From Streptomyces sp. NRRL S-350 (GTDB taxonomy: Bacteria; Actinomycetota; Actinomycetes; Streptomycetales; Streptomycetaceae): a stretch of DNA of 46,891 nt. The translations under genes were made by a program, and so were the position numbers. A model generated the notes under the pieces. It ran no database searches, was not told the origin of the DNA, and was given only the letters and a program-made list of their open reading frames with translations. Numbering within the stretch: position 1 is the stretch's first letter; every line of letters starts with the position of its first letter. Positions 7,492 through 16,134 of this stretch are shown in pieces. The DNA is taken from positions 1-46,891 of the forward strand of contig NZ_JOHO01000054.1 of assembly GCF_000719705.1 (NCBI RefSeq). Reading direction: 5' to 3'.

Positions 7492-8595
7492 ATGGTCGGC
7501 AGCGGACCCGAGCTCGACCCGGACGACCTGCCGGACGGCCTGGTGGTCGCCGACGGGCGGGGCCGGGTGGTCTGCTTCAACCGGGCCGCGGCCCGGCTCA
7601 CCGGCGTGCTCCGGGAGGCCGCGCTCGGCTGCGAGCTGGAGGACGTCCTCCCCCTGGAGGACCTGGACGGCCACCGCTGGTGGCAGCTGACCGACCCGTA
7701 CGGCGGTCTGGCCACCCGCACCCGCCAGCCGGAGCGCAACCTGCTGCTGCCCGGCGGGCGCGAGGTGCTGGTCTCCGCCCGGTACGTCCGCACGGCGCCC
7801 CGCGGGCCGCTGGAGCGCCTGGTGATCGCCCTGCGCGGCACCGAGGCCCGGCGCCGCACCGAACGCAGCCACGCCGAGCTGATCGCCACCGTGGCGCACG
7901 AGCTGCGCTCCCCGCTGACGAGCGTCAAGGGCTTCACGGCGACGCTGCTGGCCAAGTGGGAGCGGTTCACCGACGGGCAGAAGCGGCTGATGCTGGAGAC
8001 CGTGGACGCCGACGCCGACCGGGTCACCCGGCTGATCGCCGAGCTGCTGGACATCTCCCGGATCGACGCCGGCCGGCTGGAGCTGCGCAAACAGGTCGTC
8101 GACCTGGCCGCGGCGGTGCGCCGGCACGTCGAGCGCAAGGTGGCCACCGGCATCGCCGAGGAGCGCTTCGACGTCCGGATCAGCGAGCCGCTGACCGTGC
8201 TGTGGGCGGACCCGGACAAGGTCGACCAGGTGCTCGCCAACCTGCTGGAAAATGCGGTGCGGCACGGCGAGGGAACTGTCACGATCGAGGTGGCACCGGC
8301 CAAGGAGGTCGTCGAGGCACCCGTCTGGGAGCGCTCCGGCACCCCGCCCCGCATCGTGGAAGGCACAGCGGTCACCGTGAGCGACGAAGGAAGCGGCATC
8401 CCCGAGGAGTCGATGCCGCGCGTCTTCACCCGCTTCTGGCGCGGCTCCAAGCGCGGCGGCACGGGCCTGGGCCTCTACATCGTCAAGGGCATCGTGGAGG
8501 CCCACGGCGGCTCGATCCGGGTCGACCGCGCGCCCGGCGGCGGCGCCCGGTTCCGATTCGTCCTGCCCGCCGGGGTACCCGACTTCATGCTCTGA
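7492..8595 (+). CDS. PAS-domain sensor histidine kinase, no membrane segment
   Basis: A 367-residue cytoplasmic kinase. A PAS domain (about residues 12-115; LVVADGRGRVVCFNRAA) is followed by the HisKA domain with the phosphoacceptor His136 in ATVAHELRSPLTSVKGF and an ATPase domain with N box (NLLENAVRHG), G1 (VSDEGSGIPEE), F box (FTRFWRG) and G2 (GGTGLGLYIVKGI). There is no transmembrane helix or signal peptide, so the PAS domain must read a cytoplasmic or diffusible cue. No response regulator is adjacent, so it is an orphan. ATG at 7492 has GGGGAGG at 7479-7485. Position before pheST is conserved in Streptomyces as I recall, with no known functional link. Confidence 0.9.
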   Translation: MVGSGPELDPDDLPDGLVVADGRGRVVCFNRAAARLTGVLREAALGCELEDVLPLEDLDGHRWWQLTDPYGGLATRTRQPERNLLLPGGREVLVSARYVRTAPRGPLERLVIALRGTEARRRTERSHAELIATVAHELRSPLTSVKGFTATLLAKWERFTDGQKRLMLETVDADADRVTRLIAELLDISRIDAGRLELRKQVVDLAAAVRRHVERKVATGIAEERFDVRISEPLTVLWADPDKVDQVLANLLENAVRHGEGTVTIEVAPAKEVVEAPVWERSGTPPRIVEGTAVTVSDEGSGIPEESMPRVFTRFWRGSKRGGTGLGLYIVKGIVEAHGGSIRVDRAPGGGARFRFVLPAGVPDFML

Positions 8596-8827
8596 GCAGT
8601 CGGCGGGTCGGCCCCGGGCGGGCTTCGCGGCAGTCGCGCTACGCGCTGCGACTACACTCGACCTTTGGCGTCGCGCAACGCCCCGCGCGGCTGAGCCGCG
8701 GACACCCACTCCCGTGAGCCTCCGGTGAACGGCGACCGGCTGCCCGTGCCCCGGCCCCGCCGGGCGTGACGCGAAGGCGAGCCCACACACCTGAGCACGG
8801 ACGAGCAGGAGCACGGGAAAGATAGAG

Positions 8828-9949
8828 ATGTCGGCACCCAACAAGTCGTACGACCCGGTCGAGGTCGAGGCCCTCAAGCCCGAGGTGGTGGAGCAGGCGC
8901 GGGACGAGGCCGTCGCCGCCTTCGCCGCCGCCAGCACCCTGGACGAGCTGAAGCAGGCCAAGGTCGCCCACACCGGCGACCGGTCCCCGCTCTCGCTCGC
9001 CAACCGCGAGATCGGCGCCCTGCCCCCGCACGCCAAGGCCGCAGCCGGCAAGCTGATCGGCCAGGCCCGCGGCGCCGTCAACCAGGCCCTCGCCAAGCGG
9101 CAGGCCGAACTGGAGGCGGAGCGGGACGCCCGCGTGCTGGTCGAGGAGGCAGTGGACGTCACGCTGCCCTACGACCGTGCCCCGCGCGGCGCCCGGCACC
9201 CGCTGACCACCATGGCCGAGCGCATCGAGGACACCTTCGTGGCCATGGGCTACCAGGTCGCCGAGGGCCCCGAGGTCGAGGCCGAGTGGCTCAACTTCGA
9301 CGCCCTCAACCTCGGCCCGGACCACCCTGCCCGCTCGATGCAGGACACCTTCTTCGTCCAGGCCCCGGACGGCTCCGCCGACTCCGGCGTGGTGCTGCGG
9401 ACCCAGACCTCCCCGGTCCAGGCCCGCACCATGCTCGACCGCGAGCCGCCCATCTACGTGATCTGCCCCGGCCGGGTCTACCGGACCGACGAGCTGGACG
9501 CCACCCACACCCCGGTCTTCCGCCAGGTCGAGGGCCTCGCGGTGGACGAGGGCATCACCTTCGCCGACCTCAAGGGCACCATCGAGGTGCTGGTCGAGAA
9601 GCTGATCGGCGACCACCTGGAGCTGCGCTGGCGGCCCTCGTACTTCCCGTTCACCGAGCCGTCGGCCGAGGTCGACCTGCAGTGCTTCGTGTGCCTGGGC
9701 GCGAGCGTCGGCAACCCGGACCGGCCGTGCCGCACCTGCTCCTCCGAGGGCTGGATCGAGCTCGGCGGCTGCGGCGTGGTCAACCCGCGGGTGCTCGTCG
9801 CCTGCGGTGTCGACCCGAACCGCTACAGCGGCTTCGCCTTCGGCCTGGGCCTGGAGCGGATCCTGATGAATCGTCACAACGTCGCCGACATGCGCGACAT
9901 GGTCGAGGGTGACGTGCGCTTCACCCTCCCGTTCGGGATGGAGATCTGA
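8828..9949 (+). CDS. pheS: Phenylalanyl-tRNA synthetase alpha subunit
   Basis: A 373-residue catalytic subunit of the alpha2beta2 class II synthetase that charges tRNA-Phe. An N-terminal coiled coil (residues 10-105) precedes the class II core: [29 protein letters not shown], motif 2 around [20 protein letters not shown], and motif 3 [23 protein letters not shown]...[16 protein letters not shown] carries clustered cysteines seen in actinobacterial PheS. The 232-bp upstream gap holds a possible -10 (TACACT, 8653-8658) but no Phe-rich leader peptide or T-box that I could find. Its stop overlaps the pheT start by one base. Confidence 0.97.
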   Translation: MSAPNKSYDPVEVEALKPEVVEQARDEAVAAFAAASTLDELKQAKVAHTGDRSPLSLANREIGALPPHAKAAAGKLIGQARGAVNQALAKRQAELEAERDARVLVEEAVDVTLPYDRAPRGARHPLTTMAERIEDTFVAMGYQVAEGPEVEAEWLNFDALNLGPDHPARSMQDTFFVQAPDGSADSGVVLRTQTSPVQARTMLDREPPIYVICPGRVYRTDELDATHTPVFRQVEGLAVDEGITFADLKGTIEVLVEKLIGDHLELRWRPSYFPFTEPSAEVDLQCFVCLGASVGNPDRPCRTCSSEGWIELGGCGVVNPRVLVACGVDPNRYSGFAFGLGLERILMNRHNVADMRDMVEGDVRFTLPFGMEI

Positions 9950-12450
9950 TGCGCGTCCCGCTTTCCTGGCTGCGCGAGTACGTCGACCTGCCGGCCGGCG
10001 AGACCGGCCGTGACGTCGCCGAGCGCCTGGTCCGGGCCGGCCTGGAGGTCGAGACCGTCGAGCACATCGGCGCCGACCTCAAGGGCCCGCTGGTGGTCGG
10101 CGAGGTGCTCTCCATCGAGGAGCTGACCGGCTTCAAGAAGCCGATCCGGCACTGCTTCGTCAACGTCGGCGACGCCAACGGCACCGGCGAGCCGCAGGAG
10201 ATCGTCTGCGGCGCGACCAACTTCGCCGTCGGCGACAAGGTCGTCGTCGTGCTCCCGGGCGCGGTGCTGCCCGGCCCCTTCCCGATCGCGGCCCGCAAGA
10301 CCTACGGCCAGACCTCGGCCGGCATGATCTGCTCCGCCCGCGAGCTCGGCATGGGCGACGACCACGACGGCATCATCGTGCTCCCGCCGGAGTACGAGCC
10401 CGGCACCGACGCCATCGAGCTGCTCCAGCTCGTCGACGAGGTGCTCGACATCGCCGTCACCCCCGACCGCGGCTACTGCCTGTCCATGCGCGGCGTGGCC
10501 CGCGAGGCCGCCGCCGCGTACGGTCTGCCGCTGGCCGACCCGGCACTGCTCGACGTGCCGCCGGCCAACTCCTTCGGCTACCTGGTCAAGGTCAACGACC
10601 CGGCCGGCTGCGACCGCTTCGTGGCCCGTACGGTCGTCGGCGTCGACCCGGACGCCAAGTCGCCGATCTGGCTGCAGCGCCGCCTGCAGAAGGCCGGCAT
10701 CCGCCCGATCTCGCTGACCGTCGACATCACCAACTACGTGATGCTGGAGGTCGGCCAGCCGCTGCACGCCTACGACAAGCAGCGCGTGGACGGCCCGATC
10801 GTGGTGCGCCGGGCGGAGGAGGGCGAGACCCTCACCACCCTCGACGGCGTCGAGCGCAAGCTCGCCGCCGAGGACCTGCTGATCTGCGACAACAGCGGCC
10901 CGATCGGCCTGGCCGGCGTCATGGGCGGCGCCTCCACCGAGATCCTCGACCCGGCCGCCGGCCCGGGCACCACCGAGGTGATCATCGAGGCGGCGCACTT
11001 CGACCCGGTCGCCATCGCCCGCACCGCCAAGCGGCACAAGCTGCCCTCCGAGGCTTCCAAGCGCTTCGAGCGCGGCGTCGACCCGGAGGCCGCCCGCGCC
11101 GCCGCGCAGCGAGCCGTCGACCTGCTGGTCCTGATCGCCGGCGGCACCGCCGAGGCCGGGGTCACCGACATCGCCGGCCCGCACCCGGTGCGCACCATCA
11201 CCATCGCCGCCGACCTGCCCGACCGGGTCGCCGGCACCGAGTACGGCCGCGAGACCGTCACCCGGCGCCTGCAGGAGATCGGCTGCTCCGTCGCCGGCGC
11301 CGACGTCCTGGAGGTCACCCCGCCGACCTGGCGCCCCGACCTCACGGACCCGTACGACCTCGCCGAGGAGGTCATCCGGCTGGAGGGCTACGACAACGTC
11401 CCCGCCCGGATGCCCGACGTGCCGCCGGGCAAGGGCCTGACGGAGGCCCAGCGCGTCAACCGCCGGATCGGCGTCGCGCTGGCCGGGGCCGGCTACGTCG
11501 AGGTCAACAACTACCCGTTCGTCGGCGAGTCCGCCTGGGACGCGCTCGGCCTGGAGGCGGACGACCGGCGCCGCCGGACGGTGAAGCTGGTCAACCCGCT
11601 CAACGACGAGGAGCCGGCGCTGCGCACCACGCTGCTGCCGGGACTCCTCGGCGCGCTGCGCCGCAACGTCGGCCGGGGCAACACCGACCTGGCGATCTTC
11701 GAGGCCGGCACCGTCTTCCTGCCCAAGGACGAGCTCAGCGTGGCCCCCCGCCCGGCGGTCGACCACCGGCCCAGCGCCGAGGAGCTGGCCGAGCTGGACG
11801 CCGCGCTGCCGGACCAGCCGCGCCGGATCGCCGTCGCCCTCGCGGGCGAGCGGCTGCCGTCCGGCTGGTGGGGCAAGGGTGCCCAGGCCTTCTGGGCGGA
11901 CGCCGTCGAGGCGGCCCGCACGGTGGCCCGCGCGGCCGGCGTCGAGCTGACCGTCCGCCAGGGGCAGTCCGCGCCGTGGCACCCGGGCCGCTGCGCCGAA
12001 CTGGTCGTCACCGGCACCGACCGGGTGGTCGGCCACGCCGGTGAGCTGCACCCCCGCGTGGTCAAGGCGCTCGGGCTGCCGGCCCGGACCGCCGCGATGG
12101 AGATCGACATCGACCTGCTCGGCGCCGACGGCGCCAAGCGGGTCACCGGCCCGACCGTCTCCGGCTTCCCGGTGGCCACCCAGGACGTCGCGCTGATCGT
12201 CGACGAGGCCGTCCCGGCCGCCGACGTCGAGGCCGCGCTGCGGGCCGGCGCCGGCGAACTGCTGGAGGCCATCCGGCTGTTCGACGTGTTCACCGGCGAG
12301 CAGGTCGGCGAGGGCAAGAAGTCGCTGGCCTACGCGCTGCGCTTCCGTGCCGTCGACCGCACCCTGACCGCCGACGAGGCCACCGCCGCCCGCGAGGCGG
12401 CCGTCGCCGAGGCCGTCGCCCGCACGGGGGCGGTGCTGCGCGGCGCCTGA
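9949..12450 (+). CDS. pheT: Phenylalanyl-tRNA synthetase beta subunit
   Basis: An 833-residue beta subunit: N-terminal OB-fold tRNA-binding domain (about 40-155), B3/B4 editing domain (about 215-395), B5 domains (about 415-490), the non-catalytic class II-like core (about 500-720) and the C-terminal anticodon-binding FDX-ACB domain (about 735-833; [42 protein letters not shown]). Full length for the family. It is translationally coupled to pheS through a TGATG overlap and ends before a strong terminator. Confidence 0.97.
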   Translation: MRVPLSWLREYVDLPAGETGRDVAERLVRAGLEVETVEHIGADLKGPLVVGEVLSIEELTGFKKPIRHCFVNVGDANGTGEPQEIVCGATNFAVGDKVVVVLPGAVLPGPFPIAARKTYGQTSAGMICSARELGMGDDHDGIIVLPPEYEPGTDAIELLQLVDEVLDIAVTPDRGYCLSMRGVAREAAAAYGLPLADPALLDVPPANSFGYLVKVNDPAGCDRFVARTVVGVDPDAKSPIWLQRRLQKAGIRPISLTVDITNYVMLEVGQPLHAYDKQRVDGPIVVRRAEEGETLTTLDGVERKLAAEDLLICDNSGPIGLAGVMGGASTEILDPAAGPGTTEVIIEAAHFDPVAIARTAKRHKLPSEASKRFERGVDPEAARAAAQRAVDLLVLIAGGTAEAGVTDIAGPHPVRTITIAADLPDRVAGTEYGRETVTRRLQEIGCSVAGADVLEVTPPTWRPDLTDPYDLAEEVIRLEGYDNVPARMPDVPPGKGLTEAQRVNRRIGVALAGAGYVEVNNYPFVGESAWDALGLEADDRRRRTVKLVNPLNDEEPALRTTLLPGLLGALRRNVGRGNTDLAIFEAGTVFLPKDELSVAPRPAVDHRPSAEELAELDAALPDQPRRIAVALAGERLPSGWWGKGAQAFWADAVEAARTVARAAGVELTVRQGQSAPWHPGRCAELVVTGTDRVVGHAGELHPRVVKALGLPARTAAMEIDIDLLGADGAKRVTGPTVSGFPVATQDVALIVDEAVPAADVEAALRAGAGELLEAIRLFDVFTGEQVGEGKKSLAYALRFRAVDRTLTADEATAAREAAVAEAVARTGAVLRGA

Positions 12451-12468
12451 TGCCGTGACACCCGCGCC

Positions 12469-12512
12469 GAAGGGCCCCGCCCCGGACCACCAGGTCCGGG
12501 GCGGGGCCCTTC
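12469..12512 (+). terminator. pheST terminator
   Basis: A perfect 20-bp stem (12469-12488 against 12493-12512; GAAGGGCCCC... / ...GGGGCCCTTC) with an ACCA loop, 19 bp after the pheT stop. Confidence 0.9.
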
Positions 12513-12541
12513 GCGTTTCTCGGATTTGACCGTGCCTTGGG

Positions 12542-12592
12542 TTGACGGTTCCTCAGTGAATCATTTATCTCTTTACCTATGGAAGTAGATAA
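12542..12592 (+). promoter_or_regulatory. Promoter and autoregulatory palindrome of the gntR-ABC operon
   Basis: TTGACG (12542-12547), a 17-bp spacer and TTATCT (12565-12570) make a good promoter. The first A of the ATG at 12579 lies 9 nt past the -10, so the mRNA should be leaderless. An AT-rich imperfect palindrome, 12565-12592, with outer arms TTATCT/AGATAA spans the -10 to codon 5. It stands out in very G/C-rich DNA and is the likely operator for the GntR protein it precedes (inference). Confidence 0.75.
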
Positions 12593-13016
12593 AGGAGATG
12601 ACCAGCCCTCGCCCATCGAGTTCCGCCTGGACCCGGCCTCCGGTGTCCCGACCTACCTGCAGCTCGTGCAGCAGGTCGAACAGGCGCTGCGGATGGGCTG
12701 GTTGACCGAGGGCGACCGGCTGCCCCGGGTGCGCGAGGTGGTGGCCGGGCTGGCCATCAACCCGAACACCGTGCTCAAGGCGTACCGCGAGCTGGAACAC
12801 CGCGGCCTCGCGGCCGGCCGCCGGGGCCAGGGCACCTTCGTGCGGGGGTTGCCCGCCGGGGTGGTGCCGCTGCGCGAACGGGCCGCGCTGCGGCGGGGAC
12901 TGCTCGACTGGATGCGCTCGGCGCGGACCGCCGGGCTGGACGAGGAGGGGATGGCCGCCGTGTTCGAGGACGCGCTGCGCGACCTGCGCGAAGGCCGGGA
13001 CGGGGTGGTGGCCTGA
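12579..13016 (+). CDS. GntR-family (YtrA-type) transcriptional regulator
   Basis: A 145-residue repressor of the short YtrA subfamily: winged helix-turn-helix at residues 20-85 (VPTYLQLVQQVEQALRMG, LPRVREVVAGLAINPNTVLKAYRELE, GQGTFVRG) plus a short helical dimerisation tail and no large ligand domain. Such regulators usually control the ABC transporter encoded next to them. ATG at 12579 is leaderless by promoter position; a second ATG at 12598 is out of frame. Its stop overlaps the ATPase start (TGATG), so regulator and transporter are co-translated. Confidence 0.93.
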   Translation: MEVDKGDDQPSPIEFRLDPASGVPTYLQLVQQVEQALRMGWLTEGDRLPRVREVVAGLAINPNTVLKAYRELEHRGLAAGRRGQGTFVRGLPAGVVPLRERAALRRGLLDWMRSARTAGLDEEGMAAVFEDALRDLREGRDGVVA

Positions 13017-13942
13017 TGGCCGCGGACACGGTGATCGACTGCGCCGGACTCGGCAAGCGCTACCGGCGCTCCTGGGCGCTGCGGGACTGCCGACTGGCCG
13101 TCCCCGCCGGGCACGTGGTGGCTCTGGTCGGCCCGAACGGCGCCGGCAAGACCACGCTGCTCAGCCTGGCCGCCGGACTGACCCTGCCCAGCGAGGGCGC
13201 GCTGACCGTCCTCGGCGACCAACTGCCCGGCTCACCCCGGGCGTTGGACCGGATCGGCTTCGTCGCCCAGAACGCCTCGCTCTACCCGGGGCTGCCCGTA
13301 CGCGACCTGCTCGCGATGGGCCGCCACCTCAACCGCCGCTGGGACGAGGCCCGGGCCCGGACCCACCTGGAGGGCGTCGGCATCCCGCTGGACCGCAGGT
13401 ACGGACGCCTCTCCGGCGGTCAGCAAGCCCAGGTCTCGCTCGCCCTCGCGCTCGCCAAACGCCCCGAACTCCTGCTGCTGGACGAGCCCTTGGCCTCGCT
13501 CGACCCGCTCGCCCGGCACGACTTCATGGCGGTGCTGCTGACCGCCGTGGCCGAGGACGGGCTGTCGGTGATGTTCTCCTCGCACGCCGTCCACGAGCTC
13601 CAGCAGAGCTGCGACTACCTGGTGGTGCTCGGCGGCGGCCGGGTCCAGGTGGCGGGGGAGGTGGACGACCTGCTGGGCGGCCACCGGATGCTCACCGGCC
13701 CGACCGCAGAGGCGGACGGAGTCGCCGAGCGGATGCCGGTGGTCCGCGACCGCCGGGCCGGCGCCCAGTCCCACCTACTGGTCCGCACCGGCGGCGTGGA
13801 CGCCCCGCTCTCCGACGGCTGGCGCCAACAGCGCGTCGGTCTGGAGGAGTTGGTGCTCGCCTACCTGCGCGAGCCGACCGCCACCGCCCTGCCCGGCCCG
13901 CGCGGGGCCGTTTCACCGAACGAGAAGGTACTGCTGCCGTGA
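13016..13942 (+). CDS. ABC transporter ATP-binding protein
   Basis: A 308-residue ATPase with Walker A GPNGAGKTTLL (39-49), Q-loop (GFVAQNASLYPG), signature LSGGQQAQ, Walker B LLLLDEPLASLD and switch His in FSSHAVHEL. A C-terminal extension of about 75 residues follows, as in exporters of the drug/antibiotic (YtrB/CcmA-like) type. It pairs with the permease that follows (4-bp overlap), forming a homodimeric ABC-2 exporter. The substrate is unknown; YtrA-regulated systems often respond to cell-wall-active compounds. Confidence 0.93.
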   Translation: MAADTVIDCAGLGKRYRRSWALRDCRLAVPAGHVVALVGPNGAGKTTLLSLAAGLTLPSEGALTVLGDQLPGSPRALDRIGFVAQNASLYPGLPVRDLLAMGRHLNRRWDEARARTHLEGVGIPLDRRYGRLSGGQQAQVSLALALAKRPELLLLDEPLASLDPLARHDFMAVLLTAVAEDGLSVMFSSHAVHELQQSCDYLVVLGGGRVQVAGEVDDLLGGHRMLTGPTAEADGVAERMPVVRDRRAGAQSHLLVRTGGVDAPLSDGWRQQRVGLEELVLAYLREPTATALPGPRGAVSPNEKVLLP

Positions 13943-14904
13943 GCTCCCTGACCCTCGCGCCGCCCCGCTCCGCCGTCCTGCGCGCGGCCGGGCTGCGCCA
14001 CCGGCCCGCGCTGCGGGCCCTGGTGGGCGTCCTCGCCGGGCTGCTGCTCGTCTTGGCCGTCACCGGATACCGCCTCCACGCGGGGCTCGAGCGCTCCGGT
14101 GCGGCGGGGTGCGACATGGCGGTGCAGAGCTGCAACGAGCGCTGGAAGGAGTACCTGCGTGAGTACGGCTCCGGGCTGGCGCTCGGCGGGAACGTGGTCT
14201 ACTTCCTGGGCGGCGCCCTCGGGGCGTTCGTCGGAGCCCCGCTGCTGGCCCGGGAGTTCGAGCACGGCACGGTGCGATTCGCCTGGACTCAGGGCGCCGG
14301 GCGCACCCGCTGGACGGTCGGCGGGCTGGTGGTCGTCGGCAGTGTGCTGGCCGCGGCGACGGCCCTGACGGCGGCGGTGCTCGACTGGTGGATCGCGCCG
14401 CTGGCGGCCCACGGCGGCCGGTTCACTCCGCTGGCGTTCACCAGTGCCCCGCCCGCGCTGGTCGGCCGGGTGCTGCTGGTCTTCGCGCTGTCCGCGCTCG
14501 CGGGTGCGGTGCTGCGGCGGACGGTGGTGGCAGTGGGGATCGGGGTGGCGGCCTCGGTGGTGACCACCCTGGTCGCCGAGTCGCTGCGCTTCCACTACCG
14601 CGCACCGCTCGAGGACACCCTGCACACGCTCGCCCAGACCTCGCTCGACCACCGCTGGGAGGGCGGCTTCTGGGTCACCGATCCCGCGGGTGACCGACTC
14701 GGCCTCGGCCGGCTCTACGACCTGGGCGGCGACTACTACGGAGCCCAGAAGCTGTTGAGCGAGGGCGGCTACTCGCTGCACGAGTCCTATCAGCCGGACA
14801 GCCGCTACTGGGCCTTCCAGTTCATCGAGTTCGGCTGGATGGCGCTGCTCGCCGTGGCGCTGGGCGCGGCGGCGGTCTGGTGGGTGCGGCGCCGGGCGGT
14901 CTGA
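13939..14904 (+). CDS. ABC-2 type permease
   Basis: A 321-residue membrane protein with about six hydrophobic segments: near residues 30-47, 85-102, 133-152, 175-190, 194-213 and 296-315. A hydrophilic external loop lies at about 48-80 and a long one, rich in Tyr and charged residues, at about 215-295. A short RRRAV tail ends the protein. GTG start at 13939 overlaps the ATPase stop (GTGA). No conserved catalytic motif is expected in this family; identity rests on topology, length and operon position. Confidence 0.85.
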   Translation: MSSLTLAPPRSAVLRAAGLRHRPALRALVGVLAGLLLVLAVTGYRLHAGLERSGAAGCDMAVQSCNERWKEYLREYGSGLALGGNVVYFLGGALGAFVGAPLLAREFEHGTVRFAWTQGAGRTRWTVGGLVVVGSVLAAATALTAAVLDWWIAPLAAHGGRFTPLAFTSAPPALVGRVLLVFALSALAGAVLRRTVVAVGIGVAASVVTTLVAESLRFHYRAPLEDTLHTLAQTSLDHRWEGGFWVTDPAGDRLGLGRLYDLGGDYYGAQKLLSEGGYSLHESYQPDSRYWAFQFIEFGWMALLAVALGAAAVWWVRRRAV

Positions 14905-14985
14905 CCTGCGGCTCCCATGATCGGTTGAAGAGTTTCCGTCAAAACCCTTGCGGGGGTGCGGCCGGAGGGCGTTTCCTTTCTCCTC

Positions 14986-15004
14986 GTTAGGAAAGTTTCC
15001 TAAC
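14986..15004. promoter_or_regulatory. Chitosanase operator, CsnR-type palindrome
   Basis: A perfect 19-bp palindrome GTTAGGAAAGTTTCCTAAC, 22 bp upstream of the chitosanase ATG. It matches in form the operator reported for csnA-type chitosanase genes, recognised by CsnR, a ROK-family repressor responsive to chitosan oligomers. A further GTTTCC half-site lies at 14971-14976. The csnR gene itself is not in this window. Confidence 0.85.
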
Positions 15005-15026
15005 CCATCGAGGAATCGGAGCCCCC

Positions 15027-15869
15027 ATGCGCCCTCAGCCCCGTCGTGCCCTCCGCGTAGCCCTCGCCGCCGCCCTGGTGGCCGCGCCGCTCACCGTCGC
15101 GGCCACCACGGCGGCCCACGCCGCTCCGGCGCCGGCCGCATCCGTCCAGCTCAAGGGCGTCGGGCTGGACGACCCGCACAAGAAGGACATCGCGATGCAG
15201 CTGGTGTCCAGCGCGGAGAACTCGTCGTTGGACTGGAAGGCCCAGTACAAGTACATCGAGGACATCAAGGACGGCCGCGGCTACACCGCCGGCATCATCG
15301 GCTTCTGCTCCGGCACTGGCGACATGCTGGACCTGGTCCAGCACTACACCGACCTCAAGCCCGGCAACATCCTCGCCAAGTACCTGCCCGCCCTGAAGAA
15401 GGTCAACGGCACCGAGTCGCACGCCGGCCTCGGCTCCGCGTTCGAGCGCGACTGGGCCACCGCAGCCAAGGACACCGTCTTCCAGCAGGCCCAGAACGAC
15501 GAGCGCGACCGGGTGTACTTCAACCCCGCCGTCAAGCAGGCCAAGGCGGACGGCCTGCGCGCCCTCGGTCAGTTCGCCTACTACGACGCCATCGTCATGC
15601 ACGGCCCCGGCGACAGCTCGGACAGCTTCGGCGGCATCCGCGCCGCCGCCATGAAGAAGGCCAGGACGCCCGCCCAGGGCGGCGACGAGGCCACCTACCT
15701 CAAGGCCTTCCTGGACGCCCGCAAGGTCGTCATGAAGAAGGAGGAGGCCCACTCCGACACCAGCCGGGTCGACACCGAGCAGCTGGTCTTCCTCAACGCC
15801 AGGAACTTCGACCTCAACCCGCCGCTGAAGTGGAAGGTCTACGGCGACAGCTACGCCATCAGCAGTTGA
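15027..15869 (+). CDS. csnA: Secreted endo-chitosanase, GH46
   Basis: A 280-residue secreted endoglycosidase that hydrolyses beta-1,4 bonds in chitosan (inverting mechanism). Signal peptide at residues 1-32 (RRALRVALAAALVAAP...AHA). Catalytic Glu64 in SSAENSS and Asp82 in IKDGRGYTAG are 18 apart, exactly as Glu22 and Asp40 in the well-studied N174 enzyme from the same family of actinomycetes. The rest (GFCSGTGDM, YFNPAVKQA, MHGPGDSSDSFGGIR, FLNARNFDLNPPLKW) follows GH46 throughout. ATG at 15027 has GAGGAATCGGAG upstream. Monocistronic, controlled by the palindrome just upstream. Confidence 0.97.
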   Translation: MRPQPRRALRVALAAALVAAPLTVAATTAAHAAPAPAASVQLKGVGLDDPHKKDIAMQLVSSAENSSLDWKAQYKYIEDIKDGRGYTAGIIGFCSGTGDMLDLVQHYTDLKPGNILAKYLPALKKVNGTESHAGLGSAFERDWATAAKDTVFQQAQNDERDRVYFNPAVKQAKADGLRALGQFAYYDAIVMHGPGDSSDSFGGIRAAAMKKARTPAQGGDEATYLKAFLDARKVVMKKEEAHSDTSRVDTEQLVFLNARNFDLNPPLKWKVYGDSYAISS

Positions 15870-15884
15870 GCCGTCACCGTTCCG

Positions 15885-15921
15885 ACGGCGGGCGACCCCT
15901 CTCCCCGGGGCCGCCCGCCGT
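15885..15921 (+). terminator. Chitosanase terminator
   Basis: A stem ACGGCGGGC/GCCCGCCGT (9 bp) with a 19-nt loop that can itself pair (CCCC/GGGG), 15 bp after the chitosanase stop. Confidence 0.65.
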
Positions 15922-16014
15922 GGGCTTTCGGCTCCGCGTGTCCTTCGGGAGTCGACCCCGCTCCGGAGCCGCCCGGCGGCCTTCCTGGGGCGATGCGCAC
16001 AGATCATCCACTTC

Positions 16015-16042
16015 ATAACGAATCGGACAGGAGAATAACGAA
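16015..16042 (+). promoter_or_regulatory. Direct repeat upstream of the sugar-binding lipoprotein
   Basis: ATAACGAA occurs at 16015-16022 and again at 16035-16042, 20 bp apart, about two helical turns and so on one DNA face. The AT-rich stretch is unusual here and precedes a TTGACG box (16057-16062). This is a candidate activator or repressor site; the regulator is unknown. Confidence 0.45.
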
Positions 16043-16134
16043 GACTCCTTCACTTATTGACGGTTCGGTCCGGTGCCGCTTGACTCCCTTCCCTGCCGCG
16101 ACGCCGCGGCGCAGTACAGGAGGCACCACCGATC

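Noticed and set aside
8596..8827. Possible T-box or Phe leader peptide upstream of pheS
   Set aside because: No TTT/TTC-rich short ORF, no T-box (TGG-like) core and no U-tract terminator were found.
9874..12051. 725-residue minus-strand frame over pheT
   Set aside because: It mirrors pheT codons and lacks any domain; pheT is full length and complete.
163..15869. LPMO and chitosanase as one chitin gene cluster
   Set aside because: They are 14 kb apart, on opposite strands, with different operators and core translation genes between them; they are separate regulons.
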